Assembly (NCBI GenBank): GCA_034926635.1
Contig: JAYFQX010000028.1
Location: 1-14,571, forward strand
Direction: 5' to 3'
DNA length: 14,571 bases
DNA from: Christensenella sp034926635
Lineage (GTDB): Bacteria > Bacillota > Clostridia > Christensenellales > Christensenellaceae
Shown piece by piece: positions 1-8,506 of the stretch (position 1 is its first letter; each line of letters opens with the position of its first letter). Position numbers and translations under genes: made by a program. The notes under the pieces were generated by a model. The model worked only from the letters and a program-made list of their open reading frames with translations, was not told where the DNA came from and made no database searches.

Positions 1-141
1 AGCGAAGCGGGGATCACAGACGCGGACGCGATCGACAAGATGGCGCCGGATGCACTTGAAACGGCACGCGCATGGGGCGAGGAAGAAGCGTATGGATATA
101 CCGAGCAGGTAATACGCGATATGTTTGCACTCTGCCTGTAA
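1..141 (+). CDS. C-terminal fragment of an unidentified protein
   Basis: Frame 1 is open from the window edge to the TAA at 139-141 and encodes 46 residues, ending in MFALCL. The peptide is acidic and alanine-rich (for example DKMAPDALETARAWGEEE) and looks like the helical end of a soluble protein. I see no signal peptide, membrane segment or catalytic motif, and I cannot assign it to a family from so short a piece. It runs in the same direction as the ABC-transporter genes downstream and is separated from their first likely start codon by about 105 bases, so it could be the last gene of a preceding operon or part of the same transcript. Confidence 0.55.
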   Translation, partial: SEAGITDADAIDKMAPDALETARAWGEEEAYGYTEQVIRDMFALCL

Positions 142-202
142 AAACATAACGGAAAAGAATACGTGCCGCTCAAGCAAAAGGCGCACGCAAACAAGACGGA
201 AA

Positions 203-226
203 CGCCTGCCTGTCAAAAGGCAGGCG
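203..226 (+). other. Hairpin in the leader of the ABC-2 transporter set
   Basis: CGCCTGCCT (203-211) pairs perfectly with AGGCAGGCG (218-226) around a six-base loop. No T-run follows, so it is not a standard intrinsic terminator. It lies just upstream of the ribosome binding site of the ATPase start at 247, and could affect translation or mRNA stability, or could be the remains of a terminator for the gene ending at 141. The rest of 142-246 shows no convincing promoter. Confidence 0.35.
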
Positions 227-246
227 AAGTCCGGCATGGAGAAAGT

Positions 247-1191
247 ATGATTGAAATCACTGGTCTGACAAGAAAATTTGGGGATAAGACCGCGGTAGAG
301 GACGTTTCTTTCCGGATCGGGAAGGGCGAAATCGTCGGGCTTTTAGGACCGAACGGTGCGGGAAAGACGACCATTATGAAAATGATCGCAGGATATTTGA
401 TGCCTACTTACGGCAGCATTACGGTAGATGGGATCGACGTGGTAGAAAATCCGCGCGAAGCGGCTGCCAAAATCGGCTTTTTGCCGGAAATCCCGCCGTT
501 GTACCCGGAAATGGAAACAGAAGAATACCTGCGCTTTTTAGCAGAGATCAAAGGGATTGCAAAGCAGGAACGTCCGGCACGCATCCAGGAAGTAATGGAA
601 GTCGCACAAATATCCCATGTGTCCGGCAGGGTGATCTCGCATCTATCCAAAGGTTATCGCCAAAGGGTCGGGCTGGCGGGCGCGCTGCTCGGCATGCCGG
701 AGATTTTGATTTTGGACGAACCGACGGTTGGGCTTGACCCGCGGCAGATTGCGGAGTTTCGCAGCCTGATGATTGAACTTGGAAAAAAGCATACGATTAT
801 TTTCAGCACGCATATTCTTTCGGAAATCGATATGGTATGCGAAAAAGTTGTGATTTTAAACGAGGGTCATGTGGTAGCGGTAGACCGCATGGATACTTTG
901 GAGCAGGGGAGCAAGGAATTTTTGCTGGCGGTAGACGCGCCAGAGGCGCAGGCACGTGCGGTGCTTTGCAGCGTGATGGACGAAGCACTTTTTGCGACGA
1001 CGCAGGGCGAAGACGATGCAAGCTGGTTCCGTATTACCGCAGAAGATACGGCAGATTTGCGCAAAAGGATCTTTTTTGCACTGGCACAAAACAATATGGC
1101 GATTATGGAAATGCGTAATATTCCGTTATCGCTCGAACAGGTCTTCTTGAAGCTTACGGCGAAGGAAGCGGAGAGGAGAAAACGTTCATGA
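247..1191 (+). CDS. ABC-2 type transporter ATP-binding protein (GldA-like)
   Basis: This is the ATPase subunit of an ABC exporter, predicted to sit on the inner face of the membrane and power the permease encoded next. In the 314-residue protein, Walker A is GPNGAGKT (34-41), the signature is LSKGYRQR (133-140), Walker B is ILILDEP (153-159) and the switch histidine is in STHI (about 189). The Q-loop region reads GFLPE rather than containing the usual Gln, which is common in ABC-2/GldA-type ATPases. About 100 residues of C-terminal extension follow the nucleotide-binding domain. I chose the ATG at 247 because GGAG lies just upstream and MIEITGLTRKFG is the normal family N-terminus. The frame is open back to a GTG at 163, but the extra 28 residues are basic, unlike the family, and contain the leader hairpin. 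The stop overlaps the permease start as ATGA, implying translational coupling. Confidence 0.93.
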   Translation: MIEITGLTRKFGDKTAVEDVSFRIGKGEIVGLLGPNGAGKTTIMKMIAGYLMPTYGSITVDGIDVVENPREAAAKIGFLPEIPPLYPEMETEEYLRFLAEIKGIAKQERPARIQEVMEVAQISHVSGRVISHLSKGYRQRVGLAGALLGMPEILILDEPTVGLDPRQIAEFRSLMIELGKKHTIIFSTHILSEIDMVCEKVVILNEGHVVAVDRMDTLEQGSKEFLLAVDAPEAQARAVLCSVMDEALFATTQGEDDASWFRITAEDTADLRKRIFFALAQNNMAIMEMRNIPLSLEQVFLKLTAKEAERRKRS

Positions 1192-1892
1192 AATATTTAT
1201 ACCGGAAGGAAATGGCAGTCTATTTTACGACGCCCTTCGGCTACATCTTTTTGGGCGTATTCCTGATTTTGTCCGGCATTATGTTCACCATTTATAATCT
1301 GCTGGGCGGCAATGGCGATATGGCAGGAACCTTTGACCTCCTGAAAAATTTTGCATTTATTATTTTTCCGGTGCTGACCATGAAGTTATTTGCCGAAGAA
1401 AGGCAATCCGGTACGGAAATGGTTTTAGTCACTTCCAAACTGAAAACTACTGATATTGTCCTTGGGAAATTCTTAGCGGCGCTGACGCTGTTTGCGATCG
1501 CGCTTGCGGCAACACTTGTATATGTAGGGATGATCGCGGCTTACGGTGATCCGAATTTCGGCGCGCTCGCGGCATCTTACCTCGGGTTTTTCCTGCTGGG
1601 GATGGCGATGAGCTCGGTGTGTCTGTTTATCTCTTCGCTGGTGGAAAACCAGATTACAGCGGCAATCGCATCGTTTGGCTTATTGTTTTTCATGGTTTTG
1701 CTGGCTTCGTTCACAAAATCCATGACAATTCCGGTGCTGACGCCAATGCTGCAGGCCATTGCCATAACAGTGCAGTACGACCAGTTTACGCTGGGAATTT
1801 TGAGTCTTGGACCGATTTGTTATTATATCGGGCTAACCGTTATCTTTGTGCTGCTGACCATTAAGAGCATGGAAAAACGCAGGTTCAACTGA
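1188..1892 (+). CDS. ABC-2 type transporter permease (GldF-like)
   Basis: This 234-residue integral membrane protein is the permease of the exporter. About six hydrophobic segments are visible, beginning with the one around residues 15-37 (FGYIFLGVFLILSG) and ending near the C-terminus (IGLTVIFVLLTI). The short cytoplasmic start (MKYLYRKEM) followed directly by a membrane segment, and the motif KLFAEERQSGTEMVL after the second segment, are typical of the ABC-2 family that includes GldF, NosY and related permeases. The ATG shares four bases with the ATPase stop. The GldG-like gene begins 13 bases after its stop behind a very strong ribosome binding site. The family normally works as a dimer with two ATPase copies; the substrate cannot be inferred from this sequence. 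Confidence 0.92.
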   Translation: MKYLYRKEMAVYFTTPFGYIFLGVFLILSGIMFTIYNLLGGNGDMAGTFDLLKNFAFIIFPVLTMKLFAEERQSGTEMVLVTSKLKTTDIVLGKFLAALTLFAIALAATLVYVGMIAAYGDPNFGALAASYLGFFLLGMAMSSVCLFISSLVENQITAAIASFGLLFFMVLLASFTKSMTIPVLTPMLQAIAITVQYDQFTLGILSLGPICYYIGLTVIFVLLTIKSMEKRRFN

Positions 1893-1905
1893 GGGGGAGG
1901 CGAGC

Positions 1906-3312
1906 ATGAAGAAAAATCAGTCCGTGATTGCGGCAAAGAAGAAAAAGTTTATGATAACATCCGTCGTGTGGATCGTCGTTGTTTTGCTGGTGGTGGTGTT
2001 TGGCGTACAGCTTGCATACCGCGTGCCGTGGAGTTACGACATGACGGGACAGCAGTTGTTTGTACTGAGTGAAGAAACAACAAACGTGACCGATCATCTG
2101 GAAGATACTGTGAAGATCGGCGCGGTTTATGCAGAAAACAACAGGGACGCCATGGTAGAGGCGCTTTTGAAAAAATATGAGGAAAGCTCTCCCAATATTG
2201 AGGTAGAATTTCTTGATCTGGAAAAGAACCCCGGCGCGCTTGGCGCGTATGAGATGGGGGATGTCAAAGCGGTTGCAAATGGAACGATCATTGTCAACGG
2301 AAACGGCAGATATAAGGTGATTGCACCGACAGACCTGTTTACTGCGGACAACAGCGGCAACCGGTTTTACGGCGAAAGCGAAATTACAGGGGCGATTCGT
2401 TATGTTTCTACGGATACGCTTCCTAAAATATATTTTATGCAGGGGCATGACGAGCTAAAAACCGGCTCGGATATCACGGAAGCAGTGGCAATGCTGGAAC
2501 GTGATGCATATGAGGTAGATACGTTTTCCCTTCTGGAGAAGGGAAGCGTGCCGGAGGACGCCGCCATGGTGGTGATCGCTTCACCCACGCAGGATTTAAG
2601 CGAGCAGGAAGCGCAGGCACTCAGGGATTACATGGAAAACGGCGGGAAGCTGCTGCTGATGATGGATCCTACGCTGAATACCAATACGGACAACCTGAAA
2701 AATCTCGCCGCAATTGCGGGAGATTATGGAATTGATATTGCAAATAACTTCGTATTTGAGGAAGATCAGTCTTATTATCTGACAACCAGTAATATGTACC
2801 TGATCCCGCGTTACGGCAGCCATGATATTACGGAGCAGCTGATTTACGGAGAAAAATATGTGGTATTGCCGCTGGTACGCGGCCTTTCCGAAACAGAGCA
2901 CGACGATTCGGTAAAGGTAACGCCGCTGCTGCAGTCATCCGCTTCTTCGTGGATGCGTACAGACGTTACGATTGCAGGTAACGCCATGACGCAGGCAGAT
3001 ACCGCAGGACCGATAAACCTTGCTTACGCGGTAGAAAAGAACGGACCGCGCATGGTGGTAATCGGCGACTCCAACTTTATGACGGACGGAAATTTATCTA
3101 TGCAGGGCAACGGCGACTTATTTATCAACAGTGTGGATTGGCTTCAGGGCGGAAGGGAATCTTCCGTCATTGCAGGAAAAGTCGTCAACTCCAACAGCAT
3201 GATCGTACGCGGCGCTGATTTTGTCAAGCTGATGGTGATCTGTTGTGTGGTCATGCCGCTTATCATGTTTATCGGCGCGGCCTTTGTATGGCGGACCAAG
3301 AAAAACAAGTAA
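1906..3312 (+). CDS. GldG-like ABC transporter auxiliary protein
   Basis: The 468-residue protein has a basic N-terminus, one membrane segment at about 15-38, a large domain (about 40-438) predicted to lie outside the cell, and a second membrane segment at about 440-462 followed by the basic tail RTKKNK. This architecture and the early sequence SYDMTGQQLFVLSEET, followed by a region reading YFMQGHDE and later VVIGDSNFM, match the GldG / ABC_transp_aux family, which accompanies ABC-2 permeases of the GldF type. In Flavobacterium, GldA, GldF and GldG form a transporter needed for gliding. Outside the Bacteroidota the role is not established. GGGGGAGG precedes the ATG at the usual distance. Nothing suggests a break in the reading frame, and the length is ordinary for the family. 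Confidence 0.88.
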   Translation: MKKNQSVIAAKKKKFMITSVVWIVVVLLVVVFGVQLAYRVPWSYDMTGQQLFVLSEETTNVTDHLEDTVKIGAVYAENNRDAMVEALLKKYEESSPNIEVEFLDLEKNPGALGAYEMGDVKAVANGTIIVNGNGRYKVIAPTDLFTADNSGNRFYGESEITGAIRYVSTDTLPKIYFMQGHDELKTGSDITEAVAMLERDAYEVDTFSLLEKGSVPEDAAMVVIASPTQDLSEQEAQALRDYMENGGKLLLMMDPTLNTNTDNLKNLAAIAGDYGIDIANNFVFEEDQSYYLTTSNMYLIPRYGSHDITEQLIYGEKYVVLPLVRGLSETEHDDSVKVTPLLQSSASSWMRTDVTIAGNAMTQADTAGPINLAYAVEKNGPRMVVIGDSNFMTDGNLSMQGNGDLFINSVDWLQGGRESSVIAGKVVNSNSMIVRGADFVKLMVICCVVMPLIMFIGAAFVWRTKKNK

Positions 3313-3338
3313 CGGCGAACCGCACAGGAGGGTAACAG

Positions 3339-4631
3339 ATGCTGAAAAAGCATAAAAAGCTGCTGGTATTGCTTGCGGTGCTCGCGGCGCTCATCATACT
3401 ATTTATATTTGTCAGCACCTCCGGAAATCCGGCAATATCGGGGAAACTTTTTTCGATAGACAGCAGCCAGATCGGGCAGGTAGAGCTGAAAAATCAATAC
3501 GGAGAATATACGTTTACGCTGCAAAACGGCAAATGGATCGTTGGGCAGGACGGACAGGAATATCGCACCAATGACGAAAAGATGAAGCTGATGATGGATG
3601 CGCTCGGAAATTTCACGGTATCGCGTATTTTGGATCAGGAAATCGACGCCTATGGATTGAAAGATCCGCTGGCGGATGTAACGGTGAAAACAAGCGATGG
3701 AAAAGAGTATTCTTTTTTGGTTGGGAACACGACGGTAAGCAGTAGCAGCGCTTATATCAAAGACGCGCAAACAGGGCTTGTGGGGCTGACGCCTACGGCA
3801 AATGTGGCGCAGCTTGACGGAAGCCTGACGGCGTACCGCGATAAAAATATTTTTACCATAGACAATGCCAATATCCGGCAGATCATCTATTATAAAAACG
3901 GTCAGCCAAGCGTTGGGCTTGTGTCTGACGGGACAAATTGGTATCTGAATTATCCTTATGAAGCACCGGCAAGGGCAATTGTAACGCAGGAAATCCTTAC
4001 GATGCTCAACGGCTGGACGATTGCCGGGTTCCCGGATCCGGAGCAGGTATCTGCCGGCGATATGGGGCTTGACAACAACAGCGACGCCTTGGTTCTGGTG
4101 GATGCGCAAGGCAAACAGCAGGCGCTCCAGTTTGGGAAACAATCGGGGTCGGCTACGTTTGTCAGAACGGGTGGCGAAGATGAAATTGCGATGCTTTATA
4201 CAGCGGACATTGATTTTTCTGCACTGAATGCCGAAGACCTGGTGTTTATCGCACCGCTTAAAACGCAGGTCAGCAATGTCGCGTCTATCACCGTGGCAGC
4301 CGAAAACGAGCGGTATGTGCTGGAGGCGAACCATGAAGCCAAGACAGCCTCGCTCAATGGAAAGCTGATCAATTATGAAGATTTTATCAGTATCTATTAT
4401 GCTTATATTACGTTGCTTGCGGATGGACGTGACGATAAAGGTGCGACAGATATGACGCCAGTCGCAGAGCTGAGTACAATGCTTTCGGATGGTAGTACGC
4501 TTTCCATGACGCTTGTGCCAAGAGATGATTCTACTTATTATATGGCGCTTTCAGACGGGACTTCCTTCTATTATATGGAAAAACAACGTTTGGAAGAGTT
4601 GATGCAGCGGATAAGGGCTGTTGCATCCTAA
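3339..4631 (+). CDS. DUF4340 domain-containing membrane-anchored protein
   Basis: The 430-residue protein has the basic start MLKKHKK, one membrane anchor at about residues 8-26 (LLVLLAVLAALIILFIFVS), and a long soluble part expected outside the cell. The repeated pattern VELKNQYGEYTFTLQNGKW, together with YRTNDEKMKLMMDAL and YGLKDPLADVTV, is characteristic of DUF4340 proteins, which commonly sit directly after GldG-like genes. The function is unknown; a role as an extracytoplasmic part of the ABC-2 complex is an inference from gene order and topology. AGGAGGG precedes the ATG. It starts 26 bases after the GldG-like gene and is the last gene of this set; the next gene begins 58 bases after its stop. 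Confidence 0.85.
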   Translation: MLKKHKKLLVLLAVLAALIILFIFVSTSGNPAISGKLFSIDSSQIGQVELKNQYGEYTFTLQNGKWIVGQDGQEYRTNDEKMKLMMDALGNFTVSRILDQEIDAYGLKDPLADVTVKTSDGKEYSFLVGNTTVSSSSAYIKDAQTGLVGLTPTANVAQLDGSLTAYRDKNIFTIDNANIRQIIYYKNGQPSVGLVSDGTNWYLNYPYEAPARAIVTQEILTMLNGWTIAGFPDPEQVSAGDMGLDNNSDALVLVDAQGKQQALQFGKQSGSATFVRTGGEDEIAMLYTADIDFSALNAEDLVFIAPLKTQVSNVASITVAAENERYVLEANHEAKTASLNGKLINYEDFISIYYAYITLLADGRDDKGATDMTPVAELSTMLSDGSTLSMTLVPRDDSTYYMALSDGTSFYYMEKQRLEELMQRIRAVAS

Positions 4632-4640
4632 GTACAGGAT

Positions 4641-4661
4641 AATACCGGTTTTTCCGGTGTT
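4641..4661 (+). other. Short hairpin between the two transporter sets
   Basis: AATACCGG (4641-4648) pairs with CCGGTGTT (4654-4661), with one T-G pair, around a TTTTT loop. The stem is short and an A/T-rich stretch, not a T-run, follows, so it is at best a weak terminator or a structure in the leader of the binding-protein gene. I could not find a convincing promoter in the 58 bases between the genes. Confidence 0.3.
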
Positions 4662-4689
4662 AACAATAATAAAAAAGGAGGAATGAAAA

Positions 4690-5886
4690 ATGAAAAAAAC
4701 AACAAAAATGGTGGCGATCATCGTTGCCGTCGTGTTTGTGGCAGTTGCGTTGATCGCATGCGCGACTACGCCTGCTGCTTCTGACAGCGCTGCACCTGCC
4801 GCTTCTGAAGGGGCGGAAGCTTCTGCTGCTGCAACCGAGGAGGGCACAGCTGCTGCGAAAACCGATGTTGTTATCGGTAAGGTTCCGATCACACTGAAGC
4901 ACGACGTACACGGGAACGACGCAAAATGGGCAAAAATCTATGCGGCAGAACAGTATGGTGCAGATTATGAGGTTATTGACCCGGACAGCGACCTGAGCAA
5001 AGAAATCGCAGCGGTAGAGACCTTCATCAGCCAGGGCGTTAACGGCATCATCCTGCATCCGGTAACGGAAGACGGCGTGGATGAAATCATCCAGGAAGTA
5101 CGCGACGCAGACATCAACATTATGACATATAATGTAAAAGCTGCCGGCGAAAAGGTTCCGTTCCTGGCGATCGACGAAGCCGAAGTTGCTGCTGAAATGG
5201 GCGCAGACATGGCAAAACAGTGGATCGAGCTGTATCCTGACAAAGAAGTGCAGGTTGGACTCGTAAGCTGGACGGACATTGCGTTCTGCTTCGACAATCG
5301 TACCGGTCCGTTCCTGAAGGGTGTTAAGACTGTTGTTGATTATCTGCCGACAGAGGACAGAGGCTTCAAAAACAGCGCTGGCGAAACCCTGACGGGCGCA
5401 ACCTATTGGGAGCATGCAGGCGGCGATTTGGAGAAAGCGACAAAAGTTACAGCTGACGCGATCACCAAATATCCGGACGTTAACATCATCTATGGTGACA
5501 ACGTTTCCAACGGTCTTGGCGTAGTGGCGGCATATGAAGCAGCCGGACGCGGCAAAGCTGTAGACGGAATTCCGCAGACCGAGATTATCGCTTCTACGGA
5601 TGCTTCCGCAGGCGAGCTCAATAAGATCGCAGATCCGACTTCTTCGCTGAAGTATTGCCTCGGCATGCAGCCGCAGACATTCGCTTATGCGCAGATCGAC
5701 ATGATCATGAAGCTGATCAATGGCGAAATGGATAACGGTGTTTATGTAGAAGAGAAAGTTCCGGACATTTACTTCAACTATTACAAGGATTCCGTAAAGT
5801 CCATGCAGGATTGGTATAACACGCAGTATATGCCTGACACCAAGCTTGATCTGGTTGGAACATTTGGCGACAACAAAGTAGCGTAA
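4690..5886 (+). CDS. Sugar ABC transporter substrate-binding lipoprotein (RbsB-like)
   Basis: This is the extracellular, membrane-tethered receptor of the importer encoded downstream. The 398-residue protein has a lipoprotein signal: basic start MKKTTK, hydrophobic core 7-22, and a lipobox ending at Cys24 (LIAC). Residues 25-57 are a low-complexity Ala/Ser/Thr/Glu linker, and the periplasmic-binding-protein type I fold (Peripla_BP_4) follows. Family marks are the alternating strand/helix pattern, SQGVNGIILHPVTEDGV for the region that selects ligand-linked positions, and IIASTDASAGELNKI. The sequence is of the ribose/galactose/xylose-binding class, but I cannot name the ligand. The ribosome binding site AAAGGAGG is strong. 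A 139-base gap with a strong hairpin follows, which fits the usual need for more binding protein than membrane components. Confidence 0.9.
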   Translation: MKKTTKMVAIIVAVVFVAVALIACATTPAASDSAAPAASEGAEASAAATEEGTAAAKTDVVIGKVPITLKHDVHGNDAKWAKIYAAEQYGADYEVIDPDSDLSKEIAAVETFISQGVNGIILHPVTEDGVDEIIQEVRDADINIMTYNVKAAGEKVPFLAIDEAEVAAEMGADMAKQWIELYPDKEVQVGLVSWTDIAFCFDNRTGPFLKGVKTVVDYLPTEDRGFKNSAGETLTGATYWEHAGGDLEKATKVTADAITKYPDVNIIYGDNVSNGLGVVAAYEAAGRGKAVDGIPQTEIIASTDASAGELNKIADPTSSLKYCLGMQPQTFAYAQIDMIMKLINGEMDNGVYVEEKVPDIYFNYYKDSVKSMQDWYNTQYMPDTKLDLVGTFGDNKVA

Positions 5887-5917
5887 ATACGGAAAAAATC
5901 AAAATGAATTGAAATGC

Positions 5918-5951
5918 TTTGCGGGTGGGGGAGTTTTCCCCTGCCTGCAAA
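5918..5951 (+). promoter_or_regulatory. mRNA hairpin between binding-protein and ATPase genes
   Basis: GCGGGTGGGGGA (5921-5932) pairs along its whole length with TCCCCTGCCTGC (5937-5948) using three G-T pairs and a four-base loop. Three T-A pairs (5918-5920 with 5949-5951) lengthen the stem to 15. It is followed by AAATTTTG rather than a clean T-run. Its place, 31 bases after the binding-protein stop inside an otherwise same-strand operon, suggests a 3'-end stabilising structure or partial terminator that lets the binding protein be made in excess, as known for malE-malF. That function is inferred. Confidence 0.55.
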
Positions 5952-6025
5952 AAATTTTGTACAGTGGAAAGTAATTTTATCAAGAATTTGCTGCCTGGCG
6001 GCAAAAATCAGAAGTGGAGGTTCAA

Positions 6026-7522
6026 ATGCCTGAGCATATTTTGGAAATTAAAAACATTTCAAAGCATTTCACCGGTGTCAAGGCGCTTGACGACGTTAGT
6101 TTCAATATTGTAAAGGGTTCGTGTCATTGTCTGGTTGGTGAAAACGGTGCGGGAAAATCCACGTTGATTAAAATATTGACGGGAGCGCATCCAAAAACCT
6201 CCGGCACGATCCTCTATAATGGAAAAGAATTTAGCCCCTCGAGTACCAAGGACGCCATGAAAAGCGGGATCGGCTGCCTCTTCCAGGAATTAAACGTTGT
6301 AGAAAAATTAAGGGTAGAGGAAAATATTTGTTTGGGGTTGGAAGAAACAAAATTCGGTATTATTAAAAAAAGCTCGAATCAAAAGGTATTCGATATTCTT
6401 CGCAGGATCGACAGCACTATCCAGCCAAAACAGTATATTGAAGAACTAAGCGTTGCAAAACGGCAAGTGGTAGAGATGGCAAAAGCGCTTGCAATGGACT
6501 CGGATGTAATCATTATGGACGAGCCGACTGCTGCTTTGACAGAAGAAGAAGTTACCCGCCTGTTTGATATTATAGCAGATTTGAAGAAGCAGGGGATTAC
6601 AATTATATATATTTCTCACCGGTTAGAAGAAATCATGGAACTCGCTGATTATATCACGGTACTACGCGATGGACGGCATATTGAAACAAAACCGCGCAGC
6701 GAGGTCGCAAACCGCAGCGAGCTGATTCAGATGATGATCGGCAAGGTGATTGTGGAAGATTATGTGCCAAACCAGGTAGACGTGACCAAAAAAGCGGTTG
6801 AAGTGAAAAATCTGAATACCGATAAGCTGAAAAATATCAATTTTGAATTATATGAAGGAGAGATCCTTGGGTTTTACGGCTTGATCGGCGCAGGGAAAAC
6901 AGAAATTGCGCGGGCGCTTTTTGGTGCGGATCCTTATGAAGGACAGGTTTTGGTGAATGGGGAAGACGCCCATATCAACGAACCGAGTAAGGCATTGAAA
7001 AACGGGATTGCGCTCGTGCCGGAAGAGCGCCGGACGCAGGGAATCTGCACGTCTTTGAGCATTGCGGCGAATACGCCGATGATGAACTACGAGACAGTGT
7101 CCCGTAAGGGCATACTGAATAAAGCAAAACAAGCGGAAGTGGCAAAGAAATACATAGATTCCATTGGGATTTCCTGCCGTAATGAAAATCAGTCGGTTGC
7201 GTACCTCTCGGGCGGAAACCAACAAAAAGTTGTTTTGGCAAAGTGCCTGAACGCAGAGCCAAAGGTGCTGCTTTTAGACGAGCCGACCCGTGGCGTTGAC
7301 GTTGGCGCAAAGCAGGAAATTTACCACATTATACGGCAGATGGTGAAGGACGGCTGCTCCGCAGTTGTGTTTTCCAGTGAACTGCCGGAAATACTCGGCC
7401 TTTGTGACCGTATCGTCCTCCTGTTTGATGGCGAGATCAAAGCGGTTCTGAAAAATGACGAAACTCTGAAAACGCAGGAAATCATGCATGTGGTAACGGG
7501 AGGAGGAAAAGACAATGAATAA
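6026..7522 (+). CDS. Sugar ABC transporter ATP-binding protein (RbsA-like, two domains)
   Basis: This is the double-domain ATPase that drives sugar import with the two permeases. In the 498-residue form, domain 1 has Walker A GENGAGKS (38-45), the degenerate signature LSVAKRQ (141-147), Walker B VIIMDEP (161-167) and switch His198. Domain 2 has GLIGAGKT (285-292), signature LSGGNQQK (394-401), Walker B VLLLDEP (414-420), and serines (FSSELPE, about 449-455) where a switch histidine would be. That asymmetry and length are normal for the RbsA/MglA/XylG family. The frame is open to a GTG at 6014, but GGAGG at 6016-6020 lies inside that extension and points to the ATG at 6026. Its last eight bases overlap the first permease gene, so the two are probably translationally coupled. 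Confidence 0.92.
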   Translation: MPEHILEIKNISKHFTGVKALDDVSFNIVKGSCHCLVGENGAGKSTLIKILTGAHPKTSGTILYNGKEFSPSSTKDAMKSGIGCLFQELNVVEKLRVEENICLGLEETKFGIIKKSSNQKVFDILRRIDSTIQPKQYIEELSVAKRQVVEMAKALAMDSDVIIMDEPTAALTEEEVTRLFDIIADLKKQGITIIYISHRLEEIMELADYITVLRDGRHIETKPRSEVANRSELIQMMIGKVIVEDYVPNQVDVTKKAVEVKNLNTDKLKNINFELYEGEILGFYGLIGAGKTEIARALFGADPYEGQVLVNGEDAHINEPSKALKNGIALVPEERRTQGICTSLSIAANTPMMNYETVSRKGILNKAKQAEVAKKYIDSIGISCRNENQSVAYLSGGNQQKVVLAKCLNAEPKVLLLDEPTRGVDVGAKQEIYHIIRQMVKDGCSAVVFSSELPEILGLCDRIVLLFDGEIKAVLKNDETLKTQEIMHVVTGGGKDNE

Positions 7523-8492
7523 AGAAAACGTTTTGCAGCAAAAGAAAGGCATTAAGCTGACTGCCGACGGCGTGCAGAATTTGACGATATTTTTGATATT
7601 TGTCGCGGCGTGTGTTGTTGGGTTTATTTTGCAGCCTCAATTGTTCTTTAGTTCTGCAAATATTATGAACATTTTTGTATCGTCTTCCAGCGTTATTATG
7701 GTAGGCGCGGCAGTTACGCTGGTACTAATCTCCGGGAACCTGGATTTATCGGTCGGCGGCGTAGGCGCAATGGGCGCGGTGCTGTTTGGATTGATGACGG
7801 TAAGCGGTGTGCCGATCGTGCTTGCGGTAATTATCTCGGTGGGAATCGGCGGGGCCTTCGGATTTTTAAGCGGTTATTCGATCGCGAAGTTTAAACTCCC
7901 TTCCTTTATTATATCGTTGGCATTCAGCTATATTTGCCGCGGTATTGCGCTGATCGGCGCAAAGGGGGCAGTGGTGTTCAACCTCCCGAACGATGTTGGG
8001 CTGATCGGTCAGACTATCGGAAGCGTTCCGCTGCCTATGGTTTATGCGCTGGTAGTAGTAGCTATTTTTATTATTATTCAGAGCAAAACAACGTTTGGCA
8101 GCAAGGTTTATGCGGTAGGTGCAAACATGAATGCCGCTAAGCTCTCCGGCGTCAACGAAAAAGCGGTTGTTTCCCGCGTATTTATGTTCTCGGGCATGCT
8201 GGCTGCTTTTGCGGGAATCGTACTGACTTCGCGCGTAATTGCAGCAGACAGCGGTATTTTCCCAAATTTGGAAGCAGACTGTATTATTGTAGCGGTGCTG
8301 GGTGGTACGGATATTAACGGCGGTCGGGGCACTGTGTTTGGTATGCTGATCGGCGCGCTGTTTATCACGGTGCTGACCAACATCATGAATATGCAGGGTA
8401 TGACGGAGTATATTCAAAATGTAGTCAGAGGTGTTGTGTTGATTCTGGCAATCTTGATGAACAATATCATCCGTAACCGGATTAAGGTATGA
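7515..8492 (+). CDS. Sugar ABC transporter permease 1 (RbsC-like)
   Basis: This 325-residue integral membrane protein belongs to the BPD_transp_2 family (RbsC/XylH/LsrC type). About eight to ten hydrophobic segments are visible after a 20-residue cytoplasmic start. Family marks are LDLSVGG (76-82) after the second segment and, near the end, AVLGGTDINGGRGTVFG, the loop thought to contact the ATPase. GGAGGAGG just upstream supports the ATG at 7515, which lies inside the end of the ATPase gene. A second, different permease follows immediately, so the channel is probably a heterodimer. This is also seen in the AI-2 (LsrC/LsrD) and some pentose or deoxysugar systems, unlike single-permease importers such as RbsC. 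Confidence 0.92.
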   Translation: MNKENVLQQKKGIKLTADGVQNLTIFLIFVAACVVGFILQPQLFFSSANIMNIFVSSSSVIMVGAAVTLVLISGNLDLSVGGVGAMGAVLFGLMTVSGVPIVLAVIISVGIGGAFGFLSGYSIAKFKLPSFIISLAFSYICRGIALIGAKGAVVFNLPNDVGLIGQTIGSVPLPMVYALVVVAIFIIIQSKTTFGSKVYAVGANMNAAKLSGVNEKAVVSRVFMFSGMLAAFAGIVLTSRVIAADSGIFPNLEADCIIVAVLGGTDINGGRGTVFGMLIGALFITVLTNIMNMQGMTEYIQNVVRGVVLILAILMNNIIRNRIKV

Positions 8493-8506
8493 CGGGGGGA
8501 AAAGCA

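Noticed and set aside
163..246. GTG start extending the GldA-like ATPase by 28 residues
   Set aside because: No ribosome binding site precedes it, the added part is not family-like, and it contains a hairpin; the ATG at 247 has a good site.
1885..2448. Open frame of 187 codons on the - strand
   Set aside because: Antisense to the GldG-like gene; no motif and unlikely composition.
3399..4334. Long open frame of 311 codons on the - strand
   Set aside because: It lies wholly inside the DUF4340 gene, has a basic, Arg/His/Cys-rich composition typical of an antisense shadow, and no ribosome binding site or family motif.
4660..5415. Open frame of 251 codons on the - strand
   Set aside because: It is antisense to the binding-protein gene, whose lipoprotein signal and fold are clear; the translation is Cys/Arg-rich without recognisable motifs.
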